From Nitrospirota bacterium (GTDB taxonomy: Bacteria; Nitrospirota; Leptospirillia; Leptospirillales; Leptospirillaceae), in assembly GCA_027314645.1 (NCBI GenBank), contig DAHVAL010000004.1, forward strand, positions 52,737 through 116,736: a stretch of 64,000 nucleotides of DNA. The letters run 5' to 3'. The notes beneath the pieces are model-generated. The model was not told where the DNA came from. It searched no databases and saw nothing but the letters and a program-made list of their open reading frames with translations. The translations under genes and the position numbers were made by a program. Within the stretch, counting starts at the first letter, position 1. Each line of letters opens with the position of its first letter. Shown here one piece after another: positions 11,067 through 20,665 of this stretch.

Positions 11067-12707
11067 TCACTCGGTTGCCGCCTCTTCGACGCCTTTCACG
11101 GAGAGTCCAATTTTCCGTTCAGCCTTATCGATCTTGACGACCCTCACCGTGACCTCGGAGTCGACCGGAAACATCTGGTCGAGACGCTCTCCCGACGGCA
11201 GATCCACCTCACTCACGTGAACAAGTCCTTCCACACCATCCTCGATCTCGACAAAAAATCCGAAATCCATCACCTTGGTAACCTTGCCCCTCATGACGCG
11301 GCCCACAGGAAATCGTTCCGGAATTTCCGATTCCCAAGGATCCGGAGTCATTTGCTTATACCCCAAGGAAAGCCGTTGGCGTTCTTTTTCAATTTTAAGG
11401 ACGATGGCTTCAACCTTCTGCCCTTTTTTGAACACCTCTGAAGGATGACGCACATGGCGCGTCCAAGAAAGATCTGAAATATGGATCAGGCCATCGATTC
11501 CTTCCTCCAGACCGACAAATACGCCGAAGTCGGTGAGACTTTTGACCTTCCCGGAAACAATGGTCCCGATCGGGTATTTTTCTTCGACGACATCCCAAGG
11601 ATTGGGGCCAAGCTGTTTCAACCCAAGAGAGATCTTTCTGTTCTTCTCATCGATTTTCAAAACCTTGGCTTCAACCATATCGCCAACGTTCATGATCTTG
11701 CCAGGATGCTTCACCTCATGATTCCAGCTCATTTCTGTGATGTGCATCAGGCCTTCGACTCCAGGCTCGATCTCAAGAAATGCCCCGTAATCCGTGATTG
11801 AGACGACCTTGGCTGTGACCTTGGAACCTTCCGGATAGCGCTCGGCAACGGTGGTCCAGGGATCGCTTTTGAGTTGCTTGAGTCCCAAGGAAACACGACC
11901 GGTTTCCTTGTCGTGCTTCAAGACCATCACGTTGATTTTGTCACCAACCGCCATGAGATTCTGGGGACTCGAAACGCGGCCCCAGGACATGTCGGTGATA
12001 TGCAGAAGACCATCGACGCCGCCAAGATCTATGAAGGCTCCGTAGTCCGTGATATTTTTAACAATTCCCTCAAGAACTTCGCCCTCTTTGAGCGACTCCA
12101 TGGTCAGCTTCTTTCGGCGGTCGCGCCATTCTTCAAGGAGAACACGGCGGGACACAATGATATTCCCACGCTTCTTGTTCATCTTGATAATGCGAACCTG
12201 AATGGTCTGCCCCACCAGACGATCCATATCCCGGACAGGACGCAGATCGATCTGTGAGCCGGGGAGAAAGGCCTTGAGTCCAATATCGACCGTCATGCCT
12301 CCCTTGATCCGGCTGACCACCTTCCCTTCAAGGACCTCGCCCTTTTCCGACAGTTCCTCGAGGGAATCCCAGACCTTCATCCGGTCTGCCTTTTCCTTGG
12401 AGAGGATCAAATTCCCTTGAGGATCTTCCCGCTCCTCAAGGTAAACGCTGATCTTGTCTCCCACCTTGAGGGTGCCGATCTCTTCTTCGGAAAACTCCAT
12501 CTTGGCGATATGGCCTTCGGATTTGTATCCGATATCGACCACCACCTCGGTCGGATAGACCGCAATGACGGTTCCATCGACCACCGCGCCCTCCTCGAAA
12601 TTCCGGAGGGTTTCGGAGTACAGCTGATCCATTTGGTCGCGACCAAGATTCTCATCTTGATCGGAGACGACCTCATCTGAAAGATTGTTTTGGTTTGAAA
12701 GTAACAT
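11067..12707 (-). CDS. rpsA: 30S ribosomal protein S1 (multiple S1 repeats)
   Basis: Repeated S1 motifs (GIVKNITDYGAFIDLGGVDGLLHITDMSW; AKVVSITDYGAFLEIEPGVEGLMHITEMSW; GKVKSLTDFGVFVGLEEGIDGLIHISDLSW). Confidence 0.96.
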   Translation of the reverse strand: MLLSNQNNLSDEVVSDQDENLGRDQMDQLYSETLRNFEEGAVVDGTVIAVYPTEVVVDIGYKSEGHIAKMEFSEEEIGTLKVGDKISVYLEEREDPQGNLILSKEKADRMKVWDSLEELSEKGEVLEGKVVSRIKGGMTVDIGLKAFLPGSQIDLRPVRDMDRLVGQTIQVRIIKMNKKRGNIIVSRRVLLEEWRDRRKKLTMESLKEGEVLEGIVKNITDYGAFIDLGGVDGLLHITDMSWGRVSSPQNLMAVGDKINVMVLKHDKETGRVSLGLKQLKSDPWTTVAERYPEGSKVTAKVVSITDYGAFLEIEPGVEGLMHITEMSWNHEVKHPGKIMNVGDMVEAKVLKIDEKNRKISLGLKQLGPNPWDVVEEKYPIGTIVSGKVKSLTDFGVFVGLEEGIDGLIHISDLSWTRHVRHPSEVFKKGQKVEAIVLKIEKERQRLSLGYKQMTPDPWESEIPERFPVGRVMRGKVTKVMDFGFFVEIEDGVEGLVHVSEVDLPSGERLDQMFPVDSEVTVRVVKIDKAERKIGLSVKGVEEAATE

Positions 12708-12824
12708 GCGCGTAAATCCTCCTCTGACCATTCCCGCTTTTCTACGGTACGGAATCTTATCATTCTAATCACAAAAAAGAGGAAAATAAAGCCCTAATCC
12801 CATCATATTCATCTTTTGGCCCCT

Positions 12825-13526
12825 TCAAGGGGTCAAAGGGGGATTTTGGGATTTCTGTCGGGCCTTGTGACCGGCTCCCAGATGATGAAGGAGGGCCGTC
12901 ACGGCACGACGTAACCGTGGGGAAGGATTCCTCGCAAGGGCCTCTTCAAAATTTTTCTTCGCCTCTTTTGCCATCCCGAGACGATCATGGACGATTCCCA
13001 GATAAGTGAGCACCAAAGGGTTATTTGGATGTCTGTCATGAGCCTCGTGGAGATAGATGTGCGCCTCCCTGTCATGATGGAAGTCGATCTCAATTTTTCC
13101 CATCAAGGTTCTGAAACCAACCGGCCACTCCTCCTGCTCCACGAGGATCCTCGCCACGCGAAGGGCTTCCTCCTCATGGCCGTTTTTAAGCTCGACCCTT
13201 GCCAGGTTCAGCAAGATTTCCGAATTACCCGGGGCAATCCTGTGGGCTTTTTCCAGGAGCTTAAGGGCGGCCTTTTCATGACCGAGTCTTGATTGAACAA
13301 CAGCAAGATTGTTCATGAGGTCCGCATTTTCGGGAGAGAGGGACAACCCGCGAAGGTCAAGCTCCCGGGCACGCACCAGGTCCCCCTGCACGAACGCCTT
13401 GTGGGCCTCCACATCCAGGAAGTTCGGGCTGGAGGTGTCCGATGCGGTTTCGCAGGAGGAACAGAGGAGCAAGAATAAAGCCATTGCCATGAGTCCCGGG
13501 CGCCGAAACGTTTTTCCCTCTTTCAT
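12825..13526 (-). CDS. TPR-repeat lipoprotein
   Basis: Signal with lipobox-like LLLCSSC and TPR repeats (NADLMNNLAVVQSRLGHEKAALKLLEKAHRIAPGN). Confidence 0.8.
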   Translation of the reverse strand: MKEGKTFRRPGLMAMALFLLLCSSCETASDTSSPNFLDVEAHKAFVQGDLVRARELDLRGLSLSPENADLMNNLAVVQSRLGHEKAALKLLEKAHRIAPGNSEILLNLARVELKNGHEEEALRVARILVEQEEWPVGFRTLMGKIEIDFHHDREAHIYLHEAHDRHPNNPLVLTYLGIVHDRLGMAKEAKKNFEEALARNPSPRLRRAVTALLHHLGAGHKARQKSQNPPLTP

Positions 13527-13630
13527 CCAATGTGCCTTCTTGTTAACATGCCACCAGGTTCAGGGCGGCAAAACTATCCAACGATCGGGGAACTTTGCCC
13601 ATTCCCCTTCCACGCCCCCTTGGGAGTTCC

Positions 13631-14380
13631 ATGGACCCACCACAGAAAAATTTTTTAGGGGAACGGATCTATCGGCTCAGGGTGGGGATCCTGCTTGTTT
13701 TTTTTCTCCTTGCCATGATCGCCAATGGCCGGCACCCCCATCCATTGTGGGCCGCCATCCTGGCGAAATGCATCGGAGCACGGGAGAGCGGCATCACTCC
13801 CTTTCTGCGCCATGTGACACTCCTTGTCCCCCTCGGACTTTACACCCTGGCCTTGTTGCTCAGGCTGTCCGCTTCCTCATCCTTGGGGGGGCGGACCATC
13901 TGGGCAAAATCCCCCGTGACCGACGTCCTGACCCAGGAGGGGCTGTTTGCCCACATTCGCCACCCTCTTTATGCCGGATCGGCCGGAATGATTGTCTCAC
14001 TTTCGTTGATGTCCTCCCCTCAAGGGGCCGCCATCCTTGTTGGCGGGGGGCTTCCGTTTCTTGCGTTCCTGGCACGGTTTGAGGAAAAAATCCTTCTCGC
14101 GAGATTTCCGGAATATTCCGAATATAAAACACGGGTTCCGGCCTTTATTCCGACAAAGTTTGAAATAAAGAAGGGGTGGAACGCCCTTTTCGCCCCTCTA
14201 CACCAAAGGCTCGGAAAGTCACTGCGCTCCGAGGCTTTCAATGTGGCCCTTCTCGCAGGGTTCGGAGCCTTTTGGGCCTCCCCCACCCTCCCTCTTTTCT
14301 GGATCTCATTTTCCCTCGGATTAGCCCTTGCCTTTACCGCCCCTTTTTGGGCTCCTGAAAGAAATGAGGCCTCTTCATGA
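13631..14380 (+). CDS. Membrane isoprenylcysteine/phospholipid-type methyltransferase (ICMT/PEMT family)
   Basis: TM-rich with GLFAHIRHPLYAG and FEEKILLARFPEYSEYKTRVPAFIP signature segments. Confidence 0.8.
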   Translation: MDPPQKNFLGERIYRLRVGILLVFFLLAMIANGRHPHPLWAAILAKCIGARESGITPFLRHVTLLVPLGLYTLALLLRLSASSSLGGRTIWAKSPVTDVLTQEGLFAHIRHPLYAGSAGMIVSLSLMSSPQGAAILVGGGLPFLAFLARFEEKILLARFPEYSEYKTRVPAFIPTKFEIKKGWNALFAPLHQRLGKSLRSEAFNVALLAGFGAFWASPTLPLFWISFSLGLALAFTAPFWAPERNEASS

Positions 14381-15168
14381 CTCCATTCATCACCTTTACC
14401 TCGGATTTCGGGCAAAAAGACGTCTATGTCGCCTGCGTCAAAGCCGTCATCCTTTCGCGTCTACCCAACGCCGTCATCCTCGATGTCTCCCACGAGATCG
14501 CTCCTTTCCGGCCTCTCTTCGCTCTTCCTCCCCTGATCGAGATCCTCGAAGTCACTCCTCCCCATAGCATTCATCTCGTCATCGTCGACCCTGGGGTCGG
14601 AAGCGACCGGCGGGCGCTTGTGGGGGTGTCACCAACCCATCAATTCGTCTTTCCCGACAACGGACTTCCCTCCACGCTTCTCCGATGGGTGGGCGACATG
14701 CGCTTCTTCCATCTCGACGACCCTCGGATATTTGGAGGGTTCGCATCCCCCACCTTTCAGGGGAGGGATCTGTTCGCCCCCGCCGTTGCCGAGCTCGGAA
14801 AAGGAAGACGCCCGGAAGAGATGGGCCGAGAGGTTCCCAGTTCCTCCTTGTTTCAGTCTCCTTCGGGGAGACTCAATGAATCGGAGGAATATTTGGTCTG
14901 GAACATCGACCGTTTTGGGAATGTTCTTCTGGGATTCAGGGCCATTCGCCCTCCCGAAGAAGTCGCGGTCGAATGGAACGGTTTTTTGATCCCCTATGTC
15001 CGCCGGTATCAGGAGGTTCCGATCGGCCACCTTGGGGTATTATTCAACAGTTCAAGGTGGCTCGAAATTTTTTGCAGGGAAGGAAGCGCCTCTGAACAAA
15101 CGGGTCTTCAAATCGGGACTTTTCTCAAAATCCGCATCCGGGGAGGCACGGGCCAAACCTTGACCTGA
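14377..15168 (+). CDS. SAM hydroxide adenosyltransferase (DUF62 family)
   Basis: ITFTSDFGQKDVYVACVKAVIL...ILDVSHEIAPF...HLVIVDPGVGSDRRALVG...PDNGLPSTLL motifs. Confidence 0.88.
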   Translation: MTPFITFTSDFGQKDVYVACVKAVILSRLPNAVILDVSHEIAPFRPLFALPPLIEILEVTPPHSIHLVIVDPGVGSDRRALVGVSPTHQFVFPDNGLPSTLLRWVGDMRFFHLDDPRIFGGFASPTFQGRDLFAPAVAELGKGRRPEEMGREVPSSSLFQSPSGRLNESEEYLVWNIDRFGNVLLGFRAIRPPEEVAVEWNGFLIPYVRRYQEVPIGHLGVLFNSSRWLEIFCREGSASEQTGLQIGTFLKIRIRGGTGQTLT

Positions 15169-15189
15169 CCGGCCTTCCAAAAAGTGTTC

Positions 15190-15609
15190 CTACTGGTCCT
15201 TGCGAAGTTTGTATGGGAAGTTGTCGTAATAATATTCAGGGGGGACGCTTCGGAGAAGGTCCGGGATCTGGGTCACATCAACCTTCATCCACGGTCCTTT
15301 CAGATCCTCTGACCGATACCAGTAATCCTGATAGAACTGATAATACGCTCCATCCCGATAGTACAACGGCCGGCTTGAGGTCAAGAAAATATACAGGTTG
15401 GTATGAGGCAGCAGGACCGGTGTTGATCGGCCTTCGAACTGAATGGGCGTTGGCTGGTCTCCTTCGTCCATAAGAGCGGGGGTGTTTTCAGGCGTATTGC
15501 CTCCTCCCGAACAACCGGCAAGCAGAGACACCGCGCAGATCATAACCAGAGCGGTGATCATTCCCTTGACAGGATCTCCTCCCCTGCTTAGAATTTTATT
15601 CGTGAGCAT
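15190..15609 (-). CDS. Small lipoprotein of unknown function
   Basis: Lipobox LLAGC; Tyr-rich C-terminus (YYRDGAYYQFYQDYWYRSEDLKGPW); RBS AAGGAG 5 nt upstream of ATG at 15609. Confidence 0.75.
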   Translation of the reverse strand: MLTNKILSRGGDPVKGMITALVMICAVSLLAGCSGGGNTPENTPALMDEGDQPTPIQFEGRSTPVLLPHTNLYIFLTSSRPLYYRDGAYYQFYQDYWYRSEDLKGPWMKVDVTQIPDLLRSVPPEYYYDNFPYKLRKDQ

Positions 15610-15723
15610 ACCCTCTCCTTCAAATAAGAAACCTGTTCTCTTGGTTGCGGGATTGATCGCCCTGCTTCTTCTCGGGCTCTATCTTGCCTCCCAGGAGCTT
15701 CCCGCATTCAAACCTCTCGGTCC

Positions 15724-16185
15724 TTAGACTCCCTGTGTCTTGGATTTCTGCCTTTCCAAGCCAATCCGACATTTGGCACAGAGCCCTTCGATTTCAAATC
15801 GATGAATGGTGTCCGAATACCCTTCCTTCTTCACCAACTCCTCGACCTCTTCCTGGATGGGACAGAGGTCGATGTGCCGAACCTCTCCGCAACGCCGGCA
15901 TATGAGGTGATGATGATGCCCCGTCATGCCGACGATATACCCGTCCTCCGCAGATTCCCGGTGAACTTTTTCTAATACCCCCAACCGAACGTAAAGGTCG
16001 ATCGCCCGAAACAAGGTGGCGCGTCCTATATCAGGGTGCGAACGGGTCAACGTTTTTTGAAGATCTACCACGGAAAAAATTCCCGTGAAATTTGAAAGGA
16101 CCTCCAGGATTGCCTTTCTTTGAGGGGTGAGACGCACGCCATACCGCTCGACGGTCCGTCTCATCTCATCAATGGAATACACCAA
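15724..16185 (-). CDS. Fur family metalloregulator
   Basis: RLTPQRKAILEVLSNFTG, GRATLFRAIDLYVRLGVL, HHHHLICRRCGEVRHID, and C-terminal CAKC. Confidence 0.92.
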   Translation of the reverse strand: MVYSIDEMRRTVERYGVRLTPQRKAILEVLSNFTGIFSVVDLQKTLTRSHPDIGRATLFRAIDLYVRLGVLEKVHRESAEDGYIVGMTGHHHHLICRRCGEVRHIDLCPIQEEVEELVKKEGYSDTIHRFEIEGLCAKCRIGLERQKSKTQGV

Positions 16186-16228
16186 AGGAAAATCCTTTCG
16201 GGAAAATGCCCCCGGGAGGGCTTAAAAT

Positions 16229-16867
16229 CTATTCGACAACCAGAAACGAAAAAACCTTTAACGGACTCTGGGGATCGAGGACCTTTTGGATGAAATCTCC
16301 CACAAAAGTAAATTCATTCACCACCTTTGGGGTTCCTGGAGCCACGGAAAGGATCAACAGGGGATCGGTGCACCCGTTAATATAGTTCCCGATACCAATC
16401 CCCTTCTTGGAATCAACGGCGACCGGGGAGAGGGTCCGGAGGAACCGGTCAAGGTCGGGATGAAAATAGAATCTCCGGTCAATTCCATTGTTCCAGTCCG
16501 TTCCTTTGACCTCCACCGACTGAATGTATCCGTTTTCTCTCCCGATAAAGCGCACAAGGACTTTCTTGTAGCGGGAGGGCACCTTGACCACCCGGTTATG
16601 TTCACAATGAATCACAAACGGGTGATCTGAATCGAGCAGGATGCTGTAAGGAAGTTCGTAGGCAAGGGCCTTCTGGTTATAAAACGGGTTGATTGCACGA
16701 ACGATGATTCCATTTGGGCTGGCGTCGGGGGTCAATCCAGCCGTACTCAACGTCGGATGCGGTTGATTGTTGGAACACCCCGAAAGAAGCAACAGCAGTC
16801 CCGCAATGACCCCGGGGAGACCTGATTTTCCGGACACTTTGATGACTCCCATCCAATGCCTCCTCAT
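16229..16867 (-). CDS. Lipoprotein of unknown function, overlapping the RND permease stop
   Basis: Signal with lipobox LLLSGC; ATG overlaps the 3' end of the RND gene by 4 nt. Confidence 0.7.
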   Translation of the reverse strand: MRRHWMGVIKVSGKSGLPGVIAGLLLLLSGCSNNQPHPTLSTAGLTPDASPNGIIVRAINPFYNQKALAYELPYSILLDSDHPFVIHCEHNRVVKVPSRYKKVLVRFIGRENGYIQSVEVKGTDWNNGIDRRFYFHPDLDRFLRTLSPVAVDSKKGIGIGNYINGCTDPLLILSVAPGTPKVVNEFTFVGDFIQKVLDPQSPLKVFSFLVVE

Positions 16868-19800
16868 GAAGGATTTTCCTCCTCCCGCCCCATCGGCCTC
16901 CGAACCAGAGAGAGCCGTTCATAAACGACTGGAACTAAAAACAACGTGAAAAACATGGAGGATATGAGCCCCCCGATCACCACAACCGCCATCGACTGGC
17001 GAACTTGACCTCCTGCCCCCCAACCAACGGCCATAGGAGCCATTCCAAAGACCATGGCGAGAGTTGTCATGGCGATAGGACGAAGTCTGACGGCGGCGGA
17101 TTCAAGGACCGCCTCCCGGACCGATCGCCCTCTCCGAATCAGCGTGTTCGCGTAATCCACCAAGAGAATGGCATTTTTTGTGACGAGGCCAAAGAGGATT
17201 ATCAATCCTATGGCACCCATCATATTGACTGACACTCCGGAAATCCAGAGACCGAGGATCGCACCGACTAAGCTGAATGGAATGGAAATCATGATCACAA
17301 AAGGAAGAATCAGACTTCCAAACAGGAAGGAAAGGAGACCATAAACGACAAAAATGCCAACTGTCACGGCCATGGCGATCTGTCCTCTGGCATCATTCAA
17401 CACATCTGAATTTCCGGCATAGCGGATCCGGTACGGGGAGACGAGATTTGCCTTTGCCCACTCGTTCACCTTTTTCATCACCTCTCCGAGGGACGTTGAT
17501 CCATGAAGATTGGCGGTGATCGTGATGGAAGGCCTCCGGTCATCCCGGCTCATGCGCTGATCGGCCATTTCACGATCAATCGTGGCGATGGTCGAGAGTG
17601 GAAGAATCTTTCCAGGCCCGATTGGAAAGGGCAAATCGGAGATGGCTGGAAGGGACGCCACATTCAGAGGGTCAACCGACACCACCAGGGATCGCCACCC
17701 GTGGGACGTCTCCACAAGACCTGCCGAATAGCTGGTCGACATCTGAGAAATCCATTGGGCAATCCTTCCTGAGGAAATGCCCCATTCGGGAGGGTTGGAA
17801 GGTTTTGGCCGAACCATGATAATTTTCAGAGAACCGGCCCTCGATGAGTTCACATCCCGCACCCCAGGAATTTTCCTCATCGCCTCCTGAAGCTTTTCCG
17901 ATAACGATGCCAGGACCTTGGGGTCTCCTCCCATCAGAAAGCATGCGAAAGGCGTGCTGGCTCCTGTTCCTCCCAGGGGACTGAGGGCATCCACCGATCC
18001 CTTGAGTGCCGGGAATCCCGCCAGTATTGCCCGGGTTTTCTCCATGATCTCGGTGTCCGGTTCCGTTCGTTCGGACCGGTCGGACAAACTCACATAAAGA
18101 TATCCTTCCGAAGGCGGAACCCCTTGTGTCCCTCCGACCTGTTGAAACAAGGAACGGACCCCCGGAAGGGCCATAATACGGGAAGCAATGTCGGATGCGG
18201 TCCGATCGGTCCGGGCCAGGCTTGGGGATCCATCGAGGCGAAGATGGACGGTAAACGCATTTTGATCTTCGCCGGGAATCAGATTCCAGCCCAAGGTTTT
18301 CCCCATCGCCAGGGTTCCTCCCAAGAGGAGGAGGCAGCACACGGTCACCAGGACAGGGTGATGGAGGGCGTGTTCAAGCGTATACCTGTAGAAGGACTTT
18401 ACGGAGCCCCCCCAACCGCCAGCGAAAGCAAAGAGGTGTCGTTGTTCCTGAGTCCGGCCTTCGGCGCCGAGAACGGTCAACGAAGGGCTGACCGTGAGCG
18501 AAATGAGAAGGGAGGCCAGCACTGCAAAGGAGACCGTCCACCCGAATTCCCTGAAGAACTCGCCCAGGACTCCGTGCATCATTGCCATAGGGGCAAACAC
18601 AGCCACGATCGAAAACGTGGTGGCCAAGACGGCCCGACCGATCTCTCCCACCCCCCGGCGTGCGGCGAGAAGGGGGGACTGGCCCAAACTTCTGTGGCGG
18701 TGGATATTCTCCAGGACAACGATGGCGTCGTCGATCAAAATCCCGACGACGAGCGACAACCCCAGCATCGTGAGGTTATTGAGCGTGAAACGGAAAAAAT
18801 GAAGAAACGGAAATGTCAGAAGCACCGAGGCCGGAATTGCGAGTGCGGCAACCCCTGTCTCCCGAAAGTTTCCGAGAAATACCAGGATCACCAGAACCGC
18901 AAGCGCGGCCCCGATCATCAAGGTCTCCAGGAGTTCCTTGTTGTTTTGTCCGATCGGCTTGGACCGATCCATCCGGATCGTCGGATGGAAATCCGACGGT
19001 ACGGACACGCTCGGCCCCGTCCCCTTTTCAAGGCCGGTCAGGAGGCTCCTGATCCGGCCGGAAAGCCGGATCATATTCGATCCGGGAACAGGGTAAAGCT
19101 TGAGGGCGATGGCAGGCTTCCCCTCGAATCGGAATATGGTGGAAGAATTTGCCGGACCTTCGGAAATGCGGGCGATCGAGGAGAGAGGGGCGGTCCTGCC
19201 GGAGGGGAGCAGAACATGGAAAGACTCGAGCCCGGTCTTGGCCAGGGGATTCCCGCGCACACCAAGCGTCAGGCTGGTGTCATTGGAAGAGAGCGCCCCC
19301 GCGGGATATTCCCGGGATCTCTCCCGAAGTTGAAGAGAGACGGAGTCGGGGGAAAGCCCGAATGCGGCCATTTTTTTGGCGGATAGGTAGACGTGCATCA
19401 CCACGGGAGGAGGGGCGACAACATGGACTGACTGAATCCCTCTCACCCGCCGGATCCGAGGCAGGAACTCCCGAAAGACGAATTGCTGGACCTCCTCATC
19501 CTTCATGGAGGAGGTCTTTTCCGGCAGAGGAAGGATGATCCACATCAACGGGGAGCGTGTGAGATCCTTCCTGTGAATTTGGGGGGGCGCGATTCCTTTT
19601 GGAAGAATTCCTGAAAGGCTGTTGACGGCCTTTCTGACATCCCGCTCCGGCTGACCCGAAAGGCTGTCTTCCTTAAAGACAGCGGTAATGACGGCCGCCC
19701 CAGGCACAACCGTTGAATGGACGTGTTTGATTCCCGGCAAAGACTCCAGGGAACTTTCCACGGGGACGACAATTTTCTCGATGATCCCTTCCGGAGATTC

Positions 19801-19980
19801 CCCCGGATCGGTAAAGGTGGCGGTCACCAGCGGGAAACGGACCCTCGGAAAAAGATCCACCCCCAGGTCCAGGTAGGAATACACCCCAAACGCGCAGAAC
19901 ACTGTCAGCAAGGCCAGAACAAGCCATGGCCTTTTGAGTGCATAGTGCGTCAGGACCAGCGTCTCCCGCCGCTCGGACAA
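16864..19980 (-). CDS. RND superfamily efflux permease (HAE1/AcrB-like)
   Basis: 1038 aa; TM4 GILIDDAIVVLENIHRH and TM10 LFGLVTKNAILLVDYANTL; typical N-terminus (YLDLGVDLFPRVRFPLVTATFTDPGESPEGIIEKIVVPVE). Confidence 0.93.
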   Translation of the reverse strand: MSERRETLVLTHYALKRPWLVLALLTVFCAFGVYSYLDLGVDLFPRVRFPLVTATFTDPGESPEGIIEKIVVPVESSLESLPGIKHVHSTVVPGAAVITAVFKEDSLSGQPERDVRKAVNSLSGILPKGIAPPQIHRKDLTRSPLMWIILPLPEKTSSMKDEEVQQFVFREFLPRIRRVRGIQSVHVVAPPPVVMHVYLSAKKMAAFGLSPDSVSLQLRERSREYPAGALSSNDTSLTLGVRGNPLAKTGLESFHVLLPSGRTAPLSSIARISEGPANSSTIFRFEGKPAIALKLYPVPGSNMIRLSGRIRSLLTGLEKGTGPSVSVPSDFHPTIRMDRSKPIGQNNKELLETLMIGAALAVLVILVFLGNFRETGVAALAIPASVLLTFPFLHFFRFTLNNLTMLGLSLVVGILIDDAIVVLENIHRHRSLGQSPLLAARRGVGEIGRAVLATTFSIVAVFAPMAMMHGVLGEFFREFGWTVSFAVLASLLISLTVSPSLTVLGAEGRTQEQRHLFAFAGGWGGSVKSFYRYTLEHALHHPVLVTVCCLLLLGGTLAMGKTLGWNLIPGEDQNAFTVHLRLDGSPSLARTDRTASDIASRIMALPGVRSLFQQVGGTQGVPPSEGYLYVSLSDRSERTEPDTEIMEKTRAILAGFPALKGSVDALSPLGGTGASTPFACFLMGGDPKVLASLSEKLQEAMRKIPGVRDVNSSRAGSLKIIMVRPKPSNPPEWGISSGRIAQWISQMSTSYSAGLVETSHGWRSLVVSVDPLNVASLPAISDLPFPIGPGKILPLSTIATIDREMADQRMSRDDRRPSITITANLHGSTSLGEVMKKVNEWAKANLVSPYRIRYAGNSDVLNDARGQIAMAVTVGIFVVYGLLSFLFGSLILPFVIMISIPFSLVGAILGLWISGVSVNMMGAIGLIILFGLVTKNAILLVDYANTLIRRGRSVREAVLESAAVRLRPIAMTTLAMVFGMAPMAVGWGAGGQVRQSMAVVVIGGLISSMFFTLFLVPVVYERLSLVRRPMGREEENPS

Positions 19981-20140
19981 TCGTCAACCTCATGATCTGT
20001 GAATATTGGATTTTTTTCCCAAATTTACAAAACAATTGAGAGTACCTGAACACCGAGGGGCATGACAAGAGCGCTTCAATCGGATACCATGAATCGAGAG
20101 GCGCCGTGAGGAGGTTCCGGCGGGGTCAATTTCGGAGGTT

Positions 20141-20665
20141 ATGATGTCGTTCCTTAGAGTCGGATTGGTCCGAAGCATGTCGTTTTGGGGAGCCGCCTTA
20201 ACTATGGCAGCGGTAGTCTCCTTGACGTCCTGCGACTGGTTTCTCTCCTTTCCCAAGGCAGGGAGCCGGGCCCCTATCAGCCACAACCCCGTCCTCCAGG
20301 TCGGAGAACGGTTCGGCGATATTTGCACCATGAATGTCCCGGACCACCTCCATCGGGAAAGTTTTTCCCACGCCATTTACCATCACCGCCCGATCCTTGT
20401 ATTTTTTGGGGCTCCCATCCACTGTACTCCGTGTGTCCATGAAGACAGAGTTGTTCAGGGGCTCCAAGGGACCTACCACGAAGACATGGCCTTCATCCAC
20501 ATCGATGACTACGAGGATGATGAACAAAAAGTGGTCCGGGAATGGCGCGTTCACGGGGAACCGTGGGTCGCGGTCATCGACCAGGAGGGGGTCATTCGAA
20601 ATGTTATTCCGGGAGACGCAAATTATTATTCTCTGAACCGAATGATCAAAGGAGTTCTTCGGTAG
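20141..20665 (+). CDS. Thioredoxin-fold lipoprotein
   Basis: Lipobox-like LTSC; CTPC active-site-like motif; HGEPWVAVIDQEG (cis-Pro region). Overlaps 3' end of the convergent gene by 20 nt. Confidence 0.75.
   Translation: MMSFLRVGLVRSMSFWGAALTMAAVVSLTSCDWFLSFPKAGSRAPISHNPVLQVGERFGDICTMNVPDHLHRESFSHAIYHHRPILVFFGAPIHCTPCVHEDRVVQGLQGTYHEDMAFIHIDDYEDDEQKVVREWRVHGEPWVAVIDQEGVIRNVIPGDANYYSLNRMIKGVLR

Noticed and set aside
12830-12860. GACCCCTTGAAGGGGCC hairpin at the end of the TPR lipoprotein gene
   Set aside because: It overlaps the stop codon and lacks a U-tract; not a convincing terminator.
18124-19386. 420-aa plus-strand ORF antisense to the RND permease
   Set aside because: Shadow of a strongly supported RND coding frame; composition is charged and repetitive with no recognisable domain.
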